In this document: positions 1 through 12,199 of the stretch, one piece after another
Position numbering within the stretch: the first letter of the stretch is position 1
Layout of the letters: each line of letters starts with the position of its first letter
Origin: Misgurnus anguillicaudatus
Taxonomy: Eukaryota > Chordata > Actinopteri > Cypriniformes > Cobitidae
Direction: 5' to 3'
Assembly: GCF_027580225.2 (NCBI RefSeq)
Contig: NC_073343.2
Span: 1,364,001 to 1,428,000 of the forward strand
Length of the DNA: 64,000 nucleotides
Position numbers and translations under genes: made by a program
The notes under the pieces: generated by a model
The model's input: only the letters and a program-made list of their open reading frames with translations
Told to the model about the DNA's origin: nothing
Database searches by the model: none

Positions 1-2202
1 GCAGATGTAGTGGGTCATGGGTAGCCCTGTTGCCTTTCAGCAAGAAGGCTCTCAGTTTGAGCCCCGGCAAGGTTGCGGTGGACCTTGGAGATGCCAACAT
101 GTGTATGGATCAACTTAGCCATATCATCATAGCCATAGGTGCATAAATGGCGTTAAGATAAAACAAACAAACATGAATAACTTTCTAGTTTGAAATAATC
201 ACGTTTGATTAGATGAATTTTTCAGAGCCTTGGTAAATAGCTAGCGGATGATCCACGCATGTTGTTTTTGAACAGGAGGGATGGGATTGTAGGAAATCTG
301 CTTTCTAGTGTTTGGATGGTCCTTCAGGTTGCTTGGTAACTTGCAAATGATCCAACACTTGTCTTGTTGTTGTTTGTGCATTCTACAAAATCCATCTACA
401 TTGTTCACATATTTACTTAGAATTGGATGTCAGCTATATGTATCAGATTTTAAACATTTTTGCTAAAATTTTGATTGTATTTGAGGTGTGTTTCCATTCG
501 TCCAGTCCCTGATTTCTAGTTGTTTCATTAACATTGCACTTTAAACTGCATAAATCGGTTTGCCGTCTGCGAAGGGAAGATGAGATCAGGCGATGATTAA
601 AAGTAGAGGGATCTTTGCTGTTACATAGGCACCGGGAAGTGTGAGTTACACAACTTGCATTTGGCAGAGGTCACATCTGGAGTATTTCATGACGTGGTTT
701 TGTACAGAATGTGGTCTGAATACAGCACATATTAAGTGAGCATTTGGTGTGGCATAAAGTGAAATCATGCATAAAGGCATTTCTGCAAGAGTAAACATCA
801 TACATGGCTATATTTAGACTTGTGCCTTTATGAGATAACACAGTGTTCTGTGAATGGGGGAAAAGATCTTAAAATGTTTCGTCCAGTCCCCATCATACAA
901 AAGGGAGATAATACCTACAGTGTTTGTGCACAGCATTTATTAAAAAAGGCCAATTTTACAAGTGCATTTAAATGCAAATGCATGCAGTAACGGTACAATG
1001 TTTTTTTATTTTAATATTTATTCAAGTGTCCGATGGATACGACGTCTATTCTAAATAAATCCTAATGCTTTAAAGTTTAAAATATGCATTTAGTATAACA
1101 CAATAGATAGTTAACATCATGCATGCATGGTGAAGGGTTTAGTGTAGTTTTTGTCTATGAAGAATGACATCATGCAGTGTAATTTTTGAACATGCAATAA
1201 TTTCCTATTGAAAAACAATCAACAAGAATATTTTTCTTGTATTTGAATAAACAAGTGATTTCTTTCAGTTAATGTATCTTATGTTATTTTACTGTAAATT
1301 CAACGTGAGACAAATCAATGTTGTAAGCTTGTTTAAGAGAGACAGTATGCCATAAATCCTCTTTAAATGGTGGGTTTAATCTGTGGTGCTCTGTCGCCTG
1401 GGATGCCCGTTGTGACGCTGTCTGACGGATTTACTACACATCAGGCAGCAGGTCCCTAAAGAAAACAGCAATTCAATGTCTAGCAGACACTAAAACGTTG
1501 ACTTAATAGGGATTTCTTTCCATGCCCTGTTTATCTCCTGACCTGTATTTAGCTTTATCCTAAATATCTTTAACTTTCAGTTTCCTTTTGATATAGTAGA
1601 GACTCATTTATTGCTCTTTTTATGAGATGTGGAGGTAGACATAATAACATCTGCCCTCTGTTGACTGGGGTAACATCTTTTTCATCCTCCTTGTGGAGTC
1701 TGAACTATTTGTCCTTATAGGTGGACTGGATACATATTTTGTGTTTCATCATAACAAGCTATTCCCGACTATTCAGGGTGAGCATTGTGCTGTTGGGATT
1801 TGTACTGGGATGTGTTATTGAAGCACCTGGTTTTTGTCAGCATTTGCATGATATATTGTTGGAAACATGCAGATTTGCTGGAAAGCACAATATGCTTGAG
1901 GTTGGAGGATAATCTTGTATTAAGAGTTATTTTGACATGTCCTTGGCAGCGTCTACCTGTTAACAATGACATTGAAATCAAGACGATAATCTTTGATCAG
2001 TCCAAGGTTATTATTAAAGAAATGTGTGTTTTTTTTAAGGCACAATATGTCATAAAATATCTACAAACCACTTGAACAGTGTAAGATATTTCATGCACAA
2101 AAGTTGTATTGTTTGTATTGGAATAAGGTACAGACTGGTAAAAAGGACATGGTTGTTTAAAGAACCATTTTGTTTTAAAGTTTTTTTGGGGGGGAATTAA
2201 AA
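1..2202. other. Non-coding DNA, no gene recognised
   Basis: No exon, RNA gene or clear repeat was recognised. The sequence is AT-rich, and its short open frames show no recognisable protein similarity. It may be the 5' flank or first intron of snap25b, whose non-coding exon 1 was not found. Confidence 0.5.
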
Positions 2203-2229
2203 TGTGACCCTGGACCACAAAGCCAGTAA

Positions 2230-3345
2230 TACACTCACCTAAAGGATTATTAGGAACACCATACTAATACTGTGTTTCGCCTTCAGAATTGCCTTAATTC
2301 GACGTGGCATTAATTCAACAAGGTGCTGAAAGCATTCTTTAGAAATGTTGGCCCATATTGATAGGATAGCATCTGCAGTTGATGGAGTTTTGTGGGATGA
2401 ACATCCAGGGCACATCCAGGGAACATCCACCACATCCCAAAGATGCCCTATTGGGTTGAGATCTGGTGACTGTGGGGGCCATTTTAGTACAGTGTACTCA
2501 TTGTCATGTTCAAGAAACCAATTTGAAATGATTCGAGCTTTGTGACATTGTGCATTATCCTGCTGGAAGTAGCCATCAGAGGATGGGTACATTGTGGTCA
2601 TAAAGGAATTGACATGGTCAGAAACAATGCTCAGGTAGGCTGTGGCATTTAAACAATGCCCAACTGGCACTAAGGGGCCTTAAGTGTGCCTAGAAAACAT
2701 CCCCCACACCATTACACCACCACCACCAGCCTGCACAGTGGTAACAAGGCATGATGGATCCATTTTCTCATTCTGTTTACACCAAATTCTGACTCTACCA
2801 TCTGAATGTCTCAACAGAAATCGAGACTCATCAGACCAGGCAACATTTTTCCAGTCTTCAACTGTCCATGTTTGGTGAGCTTGTGCAAATTGTAGCCTCT
2901 TTTTCCTATTTGTAATGGAGAGGAGTGGTACCCAGTGGGGTCTTCTGCTGTTGTAGCCCATCTGCCTCAAGGTTGTGTGTGTTGTGGCTTCACAAATGCT
3001 TTGCTGCATACCTCGGTTGTAACGAGTGGTTATTTCAGTCAACGTTGCTCTTCTATCAGCTTGAATCAGTCGGCTCATTCTCCTCTGACCTCTAGCATCA
3101 ACAAGGCATTTTCGCCCACAGGACTGCCGCATACTGGATGTTTTTCCCTTTTCACACCATTCTTTGTTAACCCTAGAAATGGTTGTGTGTGAAAATCCCA
3201 GTAACTGACCAGATTGTGAAATACTCAAACCGGCCCATCTGGCACCAACAACCATACCATGCTTAAAATTGCTTAAATCACCTTTCTTTCCCATTCTGAC
3301 ATTCAGTTCAGTGCAGTTCAGGAGAATGTGTTGACCAGGACCCTA
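2230..3345 (-). mobile_element. Tc1/mariner-type DNA transposon, truncated
   Basis: A terminal inverted repeat begins at 2230 (TACACTCACCTAAAGG), the classic end of a widespread zebrafish-type Tc1 family. The transposase lies on the minus strand. The partner repeat expected beyond the transposase start (after about 3345) is absent, and the host repeat is missing sequence at the same place, so one end was lost by deletion. A non-autonomous fossil. Confidence 0.85.
2239..3294 (-). pseudogene. Tc1-like transposase, broken
   Basis: Two frames on the minus strand make up one transposase of about 340 residues. The first (3294 to 2680) begins MGKKGDLSNF and carries the paired-like helix-turn-helix DNA-binding region, then the catalytic core start with a WSDESRF motif (first catalytic Asp). 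The second (2670 to 2239) continues with YFQQDNAQCHKA (second Asp) and SPDLNPIGHLWD. The third acidic residue expected near SPDLNPIEHLW is replaced by Gly in this copy. The reading frame shifts near 2670-2680, after FSRHT. Frameshift, altered catalytic region and a lost terminal repeat make it non-functional. The family cuts and pastes DNA at TA dinucleotides. Confidence 0.9.
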
Positions 3346-3555
3346 TATACAAAAATTATTTATCATCACTAATATGTGTTGTTATGGACTTAATTAGGAA
3401 ATTTTTAAAGGCGATTTTTCTAAATATTTAGATTTTTTGATACACTCGGATTCCAGATTTTCAAATAGTTGTATTTCAGCCAAATAGTGCCTTATCCTAA
3501 CAAAGCTAATTTAACATTCATATGTATCTCAATTTTTAAAAATTGACCCTTAAGA

Positions 3556-4136
3556 CAAACTCAGCACATTGATTTTTAAGAGTGTGTTTATATGTATCAG
3601 ATACTACTGGTTTGTTTCTTCTTGTTTTTTCTTGTTTTTTGAGAAGTCTCACTGCTGTTTTTTGTGAATATTCTGTGAAAATGTCAGACTGCACTCAGCA
3701 CTCAGTGTTAATTATTCGGATTATTTTATATTCAGCATTGCAGCTGAGTCACTGATGTGGTGGTGTACTGTCATGACATTAAGCATCACATTTAGTGGGT
3801 TGTTTTTGCGTCAGCTAATTCTTTTCAAAAGTGTCTGAGCAAAACCTGCTAATGTGTTGAACTGGGGTTAAAGTGATGTGGGAATGAAAGTATCTGTCCT
3901 TTTCCATTTGCCTACATTTTTGTGGCTATTATCTGCTTCAAAATGTTTTAAAACGAAGCCTTTTGTGTTTTTATTCAATGCTCGGTGCTAGTACAGCGGT
4001 AGTCTCTTTATTCTGAATTATTGCTGAATACAAATGGAGCCCTTTTGTTCAGAGACATTCAAATGTCAAATTAAGAACTAGAAAAATGTCCAGATAAATG
4101 TAAATCATTTTATTTAACTGTAATAAATAAACATAT
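3556..4136. other. Non-coding, nothing recognised
   Basis: AT-rich sequence with no recognisable exon or repeat structure. Confidence 0.4.
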
Positions 4137-5110
4137 ATGTGACCCTGGACCAGATTTGGGTGTAACTAGTTACTAAGTAATTAGTTACTGTAATTAAATT
4201 ACTTTTCCCTTGAAAAAGTAAAGTAAGGGATTACTCTTAATTTTCTAGTAATCTAATTACAGTTACTTCTGATGTAACTAAATACTGTGTATGGACTCTA
4301 AAATAATTATACTATAATACAATAGTGGATTTAACATGGTTTAAGTTTACAATTCTCACTATTAATTGGTTGATTATTAGCATTAATATTAATGAGATGC
4401 TGGCTGTTTATTAATACTTAATTGCACGTATTAATGCCTGATTCTGCAAAACCTTATTTTACGTCAGTAACCTTCCCCATTTCTACCAATACTTAAACTT
4501 AACAACTTCTTTAGTATTAATAAGCAGTAGTTGGATTATACTGAGACAAAAGTTGTTAATAGTTAGTTAATAGAGAGCATTGGACACTAAAGTGGGACTA
4601 GAATTATTGATGTACTTTTATATATTATTTCTTCGAGCCATTTCAAGCCTATCCTTGTATCATTTACTAAATAGGATTTAGAAAGTAATTAGTAATAAGT
4701 AATTAAATACTTTTTGGAGAGAGTAATTTGTAAAGTAATCTAATTACATGATTGAAGATGTAATTAGTGACTAGTAATTAATTACTTTTTTTGAGTAACT
4801 TACCCAACACTGCCCTGGACCACAAAACCAGTCATAAGTAGCAAGTGTATATTTGTACCAATAGCCAACAATACATTTTATGGGTCAAAATGATAGAATT
4901 TTTACGCCAAAAAACATTATGCTATTAAGTAGGGAATTTTTTCAATAAGTAAAGGGAATTTTTTCAATATTTAGATTTTTTGCATCCTCAAATTTCAGAT
5001 TTTCAAGTACTTGTATCTCGGACAAATATTGTCTTATTCAAATAAACCATCAATGGAAAGCTTGTTTATTTAGTATACATCTCAATTTCAAAACATTTTC
5101 CCACATATGA
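4137..5110. repeat. Second copy of the GACCCTGGACCACAAAACCAG repeat family
   Basis: The start at 4137-4150 is interrupted by a 662-bp element. The repeat resumes at 4813 and runs to about 5110, with the same internal blocks as at 3365-3550 (AGATTTTCAAATA, TTGTATYTC, ATCTCAATTT). Confidence 0.65.
4151..4812. mobile_element. hAT-type MITE (non-autonomous)
   Basis: The element starts CAGATTTGGGTGTAAC and ends GTTACCC-like (GTAACTTACCCAACACTG), giving imperfect inverted ends rich in GTAATTA blocks. It is flanked by a perfect 8-bp duplication CCCTGGAC at 4143-4150 and 4813-4820. An 8-bp duplication with CAG..CTG ends is the hAT signature. No transposase frame inside. Confidence 0.8.
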
Positions 5111-5556
5111 AAATGGTAAAACTTTAATATTATGTATTAGAAGACAACAAACAGTATATATCGGATTTATATCCCTGTGTAGCAGAGTTCAACAGACTTG
5201 TTTCTGCATGTAAAGGTTGCAATATATCAACCTTGTTTCGACCTTCATGTCATGTCAGGGGTGGGCTGCACTATGCAGCAATGGCTAAAGGGCTAAATTA
5301 AATGACCTTCTGCATACTAAACAGAGGAAAACAATGCTTAAAGTAGTTTTTAGTACAAGAGTATGGTGGTTATATGTCACTGTTATTGGATGACATGTAA
5401 TCAAAGCATAACTATAACATATTAAACTACTAAAAAAATCCATAGATAAACACATTTTGTAAGTAATTAACTAAAAGTAATGTACAGTAAATACATTTTT
5501 TTTAAAGTAACTTACAGCTAAGGTATACAAGGTAAATGTCAGTGTGTCAGTGTTTG

Positions 5557-5563
<7 letters not shown>

Positions 5564-5627
<64 letters not shown>
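5564..5627. repeat. (TG)n microsatellite
   Basis: About 32 almost uninterrupted TG dinucleotides. Open frames across it on both strands are artefacts of the repeat. Confidence 0.98.
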
Positions 5628-5628
<1 letters not shown>

Positions 5629-6409
5629 CCCATGACCTTGATAGGATGTTACAGTATGTACTCCAGCAAGCAACAGCCATCATTTCGCCTTCTGCAGTAT
5701 AACTACAGACCCGATATAGTCTGGCTATGATTACCTGTGTTTAGTCAAAATAAACTTGAAATTGATTTTTTTTGCACAAATTCTTGTAGACTGTATGTAG
5801 TTTCCGAATTACATTATGACAATATGGTGCTGATGTAGTTTTTATCTCTCTGGGTGTAGATAAACTCCATGTCCTTGAAGAGCAATGATTTACACGATAG
5901 CCTACACATACACATCCAGCAAGTCGTAGAGACAAGGCTGAGAGATAATCCTTGTCAATGAGAGAGCCAACCATTGCTCTTGTGTCTTATCTGACACAAT
6001 GTCCATTATTAATGGAATACAGAATTAGAATTGCTCAGGAGAGATACAGTAGTGGTGGAGTTAGAGACAGACAACATCATTGAGACTGACTGATACAGTG
6101 TAACTACCTTTAATTTTTGGTTCACCTAAAAATGACCCATTATTGCTCTGTATGAGATGAACAGTCCCTTTGTCTTTCTCAACATGAATGTTTTTGGTAT
6201 ATCTGTTTGATTGTATATCACATTTTAATACCTATAAACTAAACAAAAAGATTTTTGTATTGTGCAGTTGTCATTGGCATTAGTACAATGTGAAATAGAG
6301 AAAAATGCTTAAAATAACCAACAAGTAGTATTATTCTCTCAAAGAGTGAATTAGATATAGACACAGACTTTATGTTATAACTAAAGTACTGTTCTTTGTC
6401 TGTCTCTTG
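5628..6409. other. Non-coding, nothing recognised
   Basis: No exon or structured repeat seen. Confidence 0.35.
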
Positions 6410-6459
6410 GTTCTGTAAAGAACCTTTAATGTCCCCGGAACCACAAAAGGTTCTTTGTA

Positions 6460-6860
6460 CACTGCAAAAAAATGACTTTCATAAGTAGTATTTTTGTCTT
6501 GTTTTTAGTGCAAATATCTAAAAATTCTTACATCAAGATGTATTTTCTTGATGAGCAAATAGTTTAGTTTTTAGGCAAAAAATATACAATTTAAATTTGT
6601 GCTTAAAACAAGCAAATAAATCTGCCAGTGGGGTAAGAAAGAAAATCTTGAAATAAGTTTACTTTTTATTTTATTTTTGTTTACCTTTTTCTTACACACT
6701 TAATTATTTGCTTGTTTTAAGCACAAATTCACTTAAATTTTATATTTTTTGACAAAAAAACTACTGCTCATCAAGAAACTACATCTTGATTTAAAAATTT
6801 GTTAGATATTTGTACTGAAAACAAGGCATATAAACAAATACGAATACATTTTTTGCAGTG
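6460..6860. mobile_element. Palindromic MITE, copy 1
   Basis: About 400 bp. The left half (ACTGCAAAAAAATGACTTTC, TTGTCTTGTTTTTAGTG, TTCTTGATGAGC) returns as reverse complement in the right half, which ends ATTTTTTGCAGTG. Foldback-type element without coding capacity. The flanks (6410-6459 and 7778-7860, AAAGAACC/GGTTCTTT) look like the two halves of another short inverted-repeat element. Confidence 0.7.
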
Positions 6861-7116
6861 TGGTGGAACATATTTTACAGCACTGCAAAAAATGATTTTC
6901 AAGAAAAAAAATTCTTAGTATTTTTGTCTTGTTTTCAGTAAAAATATTTCAAAATTCTTAAATTAAGATGCTTTTTCTTGATGAGCAGAACAACCCAAGA
7001 AAATAAGTGTAGTTTGTAGACCAAAAATATCAAATGTGAATGATTTTGTGCATAAAACAAGCAAAAAAACTTGCCAATAGGGTAAGCAATTTTTTCTTGG
7101 ATTTTTCTTGAATTAA

Positions 7117-7332
7117 AGGCGGAGTCCATGATGTTTGAAAGCAAATGTTGATATTTGAAATCACCTAAACAAACACGCCCCTACCCCAATAGAATCTGGA
7201 CCTTCTGTTGATAGACCCGCCCCACACATACGCAACCCGGCATTTGATTTGATTTGATTGGCTATAAGTGTGTTTTGGTAGTCGGCCCGTCTTCTTTTCC
7301 AAAGCGTTTTTCAAACATCGTGGACTCCGCCT
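7117..7332. mobile_element. TTAA-flanked MITE (AGGCGGAGTCC family), copy 1
   Basis: Ends AGGCGGAGTCCATGATG and CATCGTGGACTCCGCCT are inverted repeats. TTAA flanks both sides (7113-7116 and 7333-7336). The same family is at 32542-32778. TTAA target duplication is typical of piggyBac and Kolobok groups; which one is not decided. Confidence 0.7.
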
Positions 7333-7336
7333 TTAA

Positions 7337-7561
7337 GGGGTGGTTTCCCGGACAGGGATTAGTTTAAGCCTGCACTAGGCCTTATCTTAATTATGAAATA
7401 TAGCTATTTTTAACAAACATGCCTTACTAAAAACATTACTTGTGTCCATTTTGAGGCAAAACAGGGCACTGATGTCTCAATACAAGTTGTTTTCAGTTTG
7501 GACAGCTCTTACATTTATTTTAATCTAGGACTAGTCTAATCCCTGTCCGGGAAACCGCCCC
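7337..7561. mobile_element. Inverted-repeat MITE (GGCGGTTTCCCGG family), copy 1
   Basis: GGGGTGGTTTCCCGGACAGG at the left and CCCTGTCCGGGAAACCGCCCC at the right form a near-perfect terminal inverted repeat. Further copies at 17542-17780 and a half copy at 55146-55210. Confidence 0.75.
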
Positions 7562-7860
7562 ATAGTGTTTAAGAAAAATGTTCAACATTTTTTGCTTGTT
7601 TTATGCACAAAATTAATTTAAATTAATATTTTTGGCCTAAAAGTTAGACTTATTTTCTTGGGTCGTTTTGCTCGTCAAGAAAAAGCATCTTAATTTAAGA
7701 TTTTTTAGATATTTTTACTGAAAAAACAAAACAAAAATACTAAGAACATTTTTTCTTGAAAATTTTTTTTTGCAGTGTATTAAAGGTTTGAAAGATCTTT
7801 GGAGAACCAGAATGTTTTTTATATGGCATTGCTTTAAAGAACCCCTTTTAGCACCTCTAT

Positions 7861-8223
7861 TTGTAATAAAGGTATTGGTGACAGTGATGAACATGAACTT
7901 TCATTAGTTCATCATATTGACTTTTTCAAGAAATTTGCGTTTAATCTGATTTGTTTCACAAAGGAATATTAATGCGAGTGTATATTTTTTGACTAGTTTA
8001 TGCAGTAAATGTCATTTTTTGTGACCGTGATGGATCCACAAACTACACAGCCGCTAACTTTCTAATTTGACATGCTCTTACAAAAGAAAAAAGCTAAAAG
8101 CCTAATTAATATTTCATGCGCTGCACTTCACCCTGTGCTTTATGGGCATTAAACATTAAATATTTGGAGGGTCACTAAAGTAACAATAGTTTGCAGTCAA
8201 ACTCTTGTGCAGTTCATAAGTAG
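7861..8223. other. Non-coding, nothing recognised
   Basis: No structured feature seen. Confidence 0.3.
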
Positions 8224-8745
8224 AGGTCTTCTTGTGTCCAAAGAAATGTACACGAATCACTTTTTACCCAAACATGATGTGCATAAATAATTTTTTAAAA
8301 GAAAGACCCGACCCGAGAACATTTTGTCAGTGGCAATTTTTTGAACCCGAATGTAAACGGCACCAACTTTTGCACGCACCAGTCAGACCAACTTTTGCAC
8401 GCACCAGTCAGACCAGTCAAACCCTGGTGGCATCGCAACCAATTTGGCCCACTGCTCCATTCATTTTCCTTTGTTATCTGACAACAAAAGTAAGGTAACT
8501 GCTAAAATGTGCATTTAAAATTGATTGACAGGTCTGGCTCAACTATAATTAACCTACCGCCAGCCGCACAATGTATTGGCAGAGGGGGGTTGGAAAAGGA
8601 CTCGATGCACACATGCAAGATAGTTTGGGTTTTTTCGGGACCCATGACAAACGAGTCGGGTATAATATTAGACCCGAACCCGCTTGGGTGTCAGGTCGGA
8701 CCTCGGATTTCGAATCCAAGTGGACCCGTGAAGACCTTTACTATA
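8224..8745. mobile_element. Probable non-autonomous DNA transposon
   Basis: Short inverted ends (AGAGGTCTTC at 8224 and GAAGACCTTT near 8735) and internal GACCCGACCCG / CCCGAACCCG blocks are typical of a fish hAT-like family. A 25-bp unit starting ACCAACTTTTGCACGC is duplicated in tandem at 8362 and 8387. No transposase frame seen. Confidence 0.45.
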
Positions 8746-9440
8746 GTATAGATTTCTGCAGTACTCTATATGTAGCACATCACAGGATTGACCTCAGTAT
8801 CCTCAATGTACTCTGCAATCATGACAAACTTTACTGTGGCTTTTAAGAGACTTTCGTATTTAGTATTGGTCTTTATGGCATATATGGTTCTCTCTTTCTT
8901 TCCGTGTATGTTGCTCTCTCTATAAAATATAATTGGCGCTTACACTTTTGAGGCTCTGCATTTCCAGTGTGAAAATGAACGTGTGAGACGTGCAGTTTAT
9001 CTTCAGGGTAGTAAGAGGCTGAGTCTGTAGACAGTCCTGATGATGAATGTTTCTCACTTAGACAAGCTTCACAGATCATCCAGTTAATGTCAGTTTCTGC
9101 AAACAGCGATGCAGATGTGCGTACAAAGTGGTAAATATTTAGTTTAATCTCACATGTTGTGGAATGAATGAGATTTTGTTCATTAAATTATTCAGTGAAC
9201 AGATGCTGAAATATGATTGGTCGGTGATTGGCCCCATCACCAGACTTTCAGTCTTTGTGAAAGTGATTCTACAGTTAATCTAATTTTCATATAATAAAGA
9301 ATAAGTTAATTACTCATGTTTATATAGACCTCTTACTATTGGTGGGAGAGATATTGAGCAGCTGGTGGGAAGCTGGAGGTCTGCCTTTTCAAGTTGGCAC
9401 ATGAGAGGGAGCACTAATGGCATAGTATAGATTATTACAA
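8746..9440. other. Non-coding, nothing recognised
   Basis: No exon or repeat recognised. Confidence 0.35.
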
Positions 9441-9566
9441 TTATGCATTTGGCAGACACTTTTATCCAAAGTAACTTATACATTTTATCAGTATGTGTTT
9501 TCTCTGAGATCGAACCCATAACGTTTTGTACTGCCAACGCAATGCTCTATCAAATGAGCTTTATGC
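9441..9566 (-). repeat. tRNA-derived SINE-like repeat
   Basis: On the minus strand it starts with an A-box-like GATAGAGCATTGCG and has a B-box GGGTTCGATCTC, followed by a non-tRNA tail ending GCCAAATGCA. This is a common cyprinid repeat with a tRNA-like head. A fragment of a similar head is visible near 13150-13185 on the + strand. Confidence 0.6.
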
Positions 9567-10212
9567 CAACTTATGCCAACGTAACATTGCATGGACCGGT
9601 GAACACTAAATTGTACAATATTGATATATGCTGTATGAATTTAGTATAGTTTGTGTGATTGTACTTTAGTTTTGTGTTAATTGTTTAGGAAGGGTACAGT
9701 AAGCCACATGTAAAGTAAGAATGGTAAAAATGTCTGTTGAATGCATTTAAATGTAATCTTGATGAAAAAAGCTTTTAATGGTGCTGAAGTTGCAGCTCTT
9801 GACTATCTTTTAAAAATCTTTGATTAGTTTGTTAGATGATAAACAGTTGGCAGATCAGGCATCTTTCGTGCCATAAGATGAGGAATGTTAAGGAATTATG
9901 CCAGTGCTGGGACTGTTGGCACAGACACTTTGATGCCATGCTGCAGCCAGTATGACATGATTATAAAATCATGCCTGGATCATTCACCATGTGTTTGATT
10001 TTCCGTGAAATGAATACAAAAAGCAATGCACACCCGGTGGCATTTATAAATGAAGCCAAGACCCTTGACACAGATGGTTGTGATCACAACATATGCATGC
10101 ACCACAAATATGTAAACTCTTTTGAAAGACCCCATAGTCAGATTAAGACAAAGCACTTCGATTTCAGTAATGACTACATTTACCCTGGTAATCGATGAAT
10201 GTGTCGGTGAAA
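9567..10212. other. Non-coding, nothing recognised
   Basis: No exon or structured repeat recognised. Confidence 0.35.
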
Positions 10213-11010
10213 TAAGACAATGCCAATAAGATTCAATTCAATTCAATTCAATTCAATTTTATTTATATAGCGCTTTTCACAATACTCAATTGTTTCAAAG
10301 CAGCTTTACATTAATAGAAGCAGTAAAAGCACAGAAAAATGACAGATAGTACAACATAATACACAATAGCATAAGCTGTCAAATTTGCTGAGGCTATGAC
10401 TCGACATTATGAACGAGCGTATTACTAATGTAACGTCTAGGAGAAGATGCTAAATTAAGCCCAAGCAGGCTACCTCCCCGGGGTAAAAAACCCCCTAGGA
10501 GAAAAAAAACAAAAACCCCGGGTTGTTGAGCCGAGGAAAAAAATAAAAAGTCCTAGGAGGGAAAAACCCTTGGGAGATATATATGTATATAAACACATAT
10601 AGACGGATAAGGAGATTAAGCGGGGATTAAGCGGGGTTTAAGCGGGTTCTGCCGGTGGTCGTTGGTCAGGCATCAGCTGGGCATCACAGTGATGGACGAC
10701 CAGTAGATCAGAGGTGAGTCGACTTTCACATCTACCGGAACTGGGTCTGTTTGTCCCATTGTCCTCAGGGTCGAGGACAGGACAGGGAGAGAAACAAAAT
10801 CATATTAGCGTAGGGGCCGTTCACATGTAATGCAAGTGTCACACAGTGATGTGGTTTAATCAGCTTAGTTTCAGACAGACTAACTATTGCGGCATAATTA
10901 TATTATCCACAGTTGAGGATTTTGCAAATTGGGGGCCCACTGCGACGGTATATATGGTAACTAAGGGTCACCTTCTGATTTTTAAGAGAAAGAGAAAATG
11001 AAACCTGTCG

Positions 11011-11526
11011 ACCCGTTTGACTAAGGCCTGTAACCCCACTGTCGTCGTTAATGCAGGTTCAGTGGCAAACGGGTCTATATTGCATGCTATTTACAAGATC
11101 ATGAGAAAACGCCAACATCGCAACCTGACCATACGTGCCAACCCGTTTGACTAAGGCTGGAGGCCCCACTGTCGTCGTTAATGCAGGTTCAGTGGCAAAC
11201 GGGTCTGTATGGCATACTATTCACAAGACACAAAAAAGCGCCAAAATCGCAACCCGACCATACGTGCCAACCCGTTTGACTAAGGCTGGAAGCCCCACTG
11301 TCGTCGTTAATGCAGGTTCAGTGGCAAACGGGTCTGTATGGCATAGTATTCGCAATATAAAGAAAGCGCCAAAAGCCCAACCCAACCATACGTGCCAACC
11401 CGTTTGACTAAGGCTGGATGCCCCACTGACGCCGTTAATGCACGATCAGTGGCAAACGGGTTTGTATGGCATACTATTCACAAGAACACGAAAGTTCCAA
11501 AATCGCAATCCGACTATACGTTAAGA
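11011..11526. repeat. 129-bp tandem repeat, four units, each a hairpin
   Basis: Units begin at 11011, 11141, 11270 and 11398 with ACCCGTTTGACTAAGG. Each unit carries inverted segments: ACCCGTTT with AAACGGGT, and CCCACTG with CAGTGG, so about 60 nt of each unit could fold into one stem-loop. The later three units are more alike than the first. The frame 11135-11407 crossing them is not a gene. Confidence 0.85.
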
Positions 11527-11626
11527 TAAGGTTTTTATTTATTTATTTGGTTGGTCTGTTTTATGACCGCGAGTGCTTTGTTCGGTACAAATAACTATTT
11601 CTAGTTAAGTACTTTTACTAGACAAA

Positions 11627-12199
11627 TTATGCGAATGCTTTGTTGAAGAGAAAAGTTTTAAGTCTAGATTTAAAATTATCGACTGTGTCTGATTCTCGGA
11701 CATTGGTTGGTAAATCATTCCAGAGCTTAGGGGCTAAGTAGGAAAATGACCTTCCACTTTTAGACACTTTTGATAGTCTAGGGATAATCAAGAGACCAGA
11801 ATTTTGTGACCGTAGTGTGCGTGATGGATTGTATTCTGATAGTAATTCTCTAAGATATGAGGGTGCTAGGCCATTTAAAGCTTTGTAGGTGAGTAGTGAT
11901 ATTTTAAATTGTATGCGATATTTAACTGGTAGCCAGTGTAAAGATGCCAGAATTGGGCTTATGTGGTCGTACTTTTTAGATCGAGTAAGTACCCTTGCGG
12001 AAGCGTTTTGAACTAGCTGAAGCTTGTTTACTTGATTTGCATGGCATCCCCCGAGTAGCGAGTTACAATAGTCTATTCTAGAGGTCATAAAAGCATGGAT
12101 AAGCTTCTCTGCGTCAGATGTAGACAGTATATGGCGTATATGGCGTATTTTCGAGATATTTCTAAGGTGGAAGAAAGCTGTTTCTGAACTAGAAACCAT
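11627..12199 (-). pseudogene. Non-LTR retrotransposon reverse transcriptase, C-terminal fragment
   Basis: 190 residues resembling the C-terminal 'thumb' and tail of L2/CR1-group reverse transcriptases: AFMTSRIDYCNSLL, LQLVQNASARVLTR, PILASLHWLPVKYRI, LTYKALNGLAPSYL, KLWNDLPTNVR and a closing RLKTFLFNKAFA. The catalytic FADD-type motif lies upstream in the full protein and is not present. Beyond about 12200 the frame is lost, so this is a dead 5'-truncated copy. It lies just upstream of snap25b coding exon 1, in opposite orientation. Confidence 0.85.

Larger units (their letters stand above)
2203..3555. repeat. Interspersed fish repeat, split by a Tc1-like insertion
   Basis: The left fragment (about 2203-2229, reading GACCCTGGACCACAAAGCC) and the right fragment (about 3365-3550, ending near AAAATTGACCCTTAAGAC) match the two ends of the same repeat that recurs at 4137-5110. 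The middle is missing and a Tc1-like element sits in its place. Family name not assigned. Confidence 0.6.
6881..7777. mobile_element. Palindromic MITE, copy 2, with two insertions in its centre
   Basis: Same termini as 6460-6860 (CACTGCAAAAAATGATTTTC to TTTTTGCAGTG). The centre is interrupted by elements at 7117-7332 and 7337-7561. Confidence 0.7.

Noticed and set aside
5471..5730. Open frames rich in HT or CV repeats on both strands
   Set aside because: Translation of the (TG)n microsatellite.
11135..11407. 90-residue frame with a repeated protein unit
   Set aside because: Passage through the 129-bp tandem repeat in a LINE 3' UTR; the frame is not kept in the first and last units.
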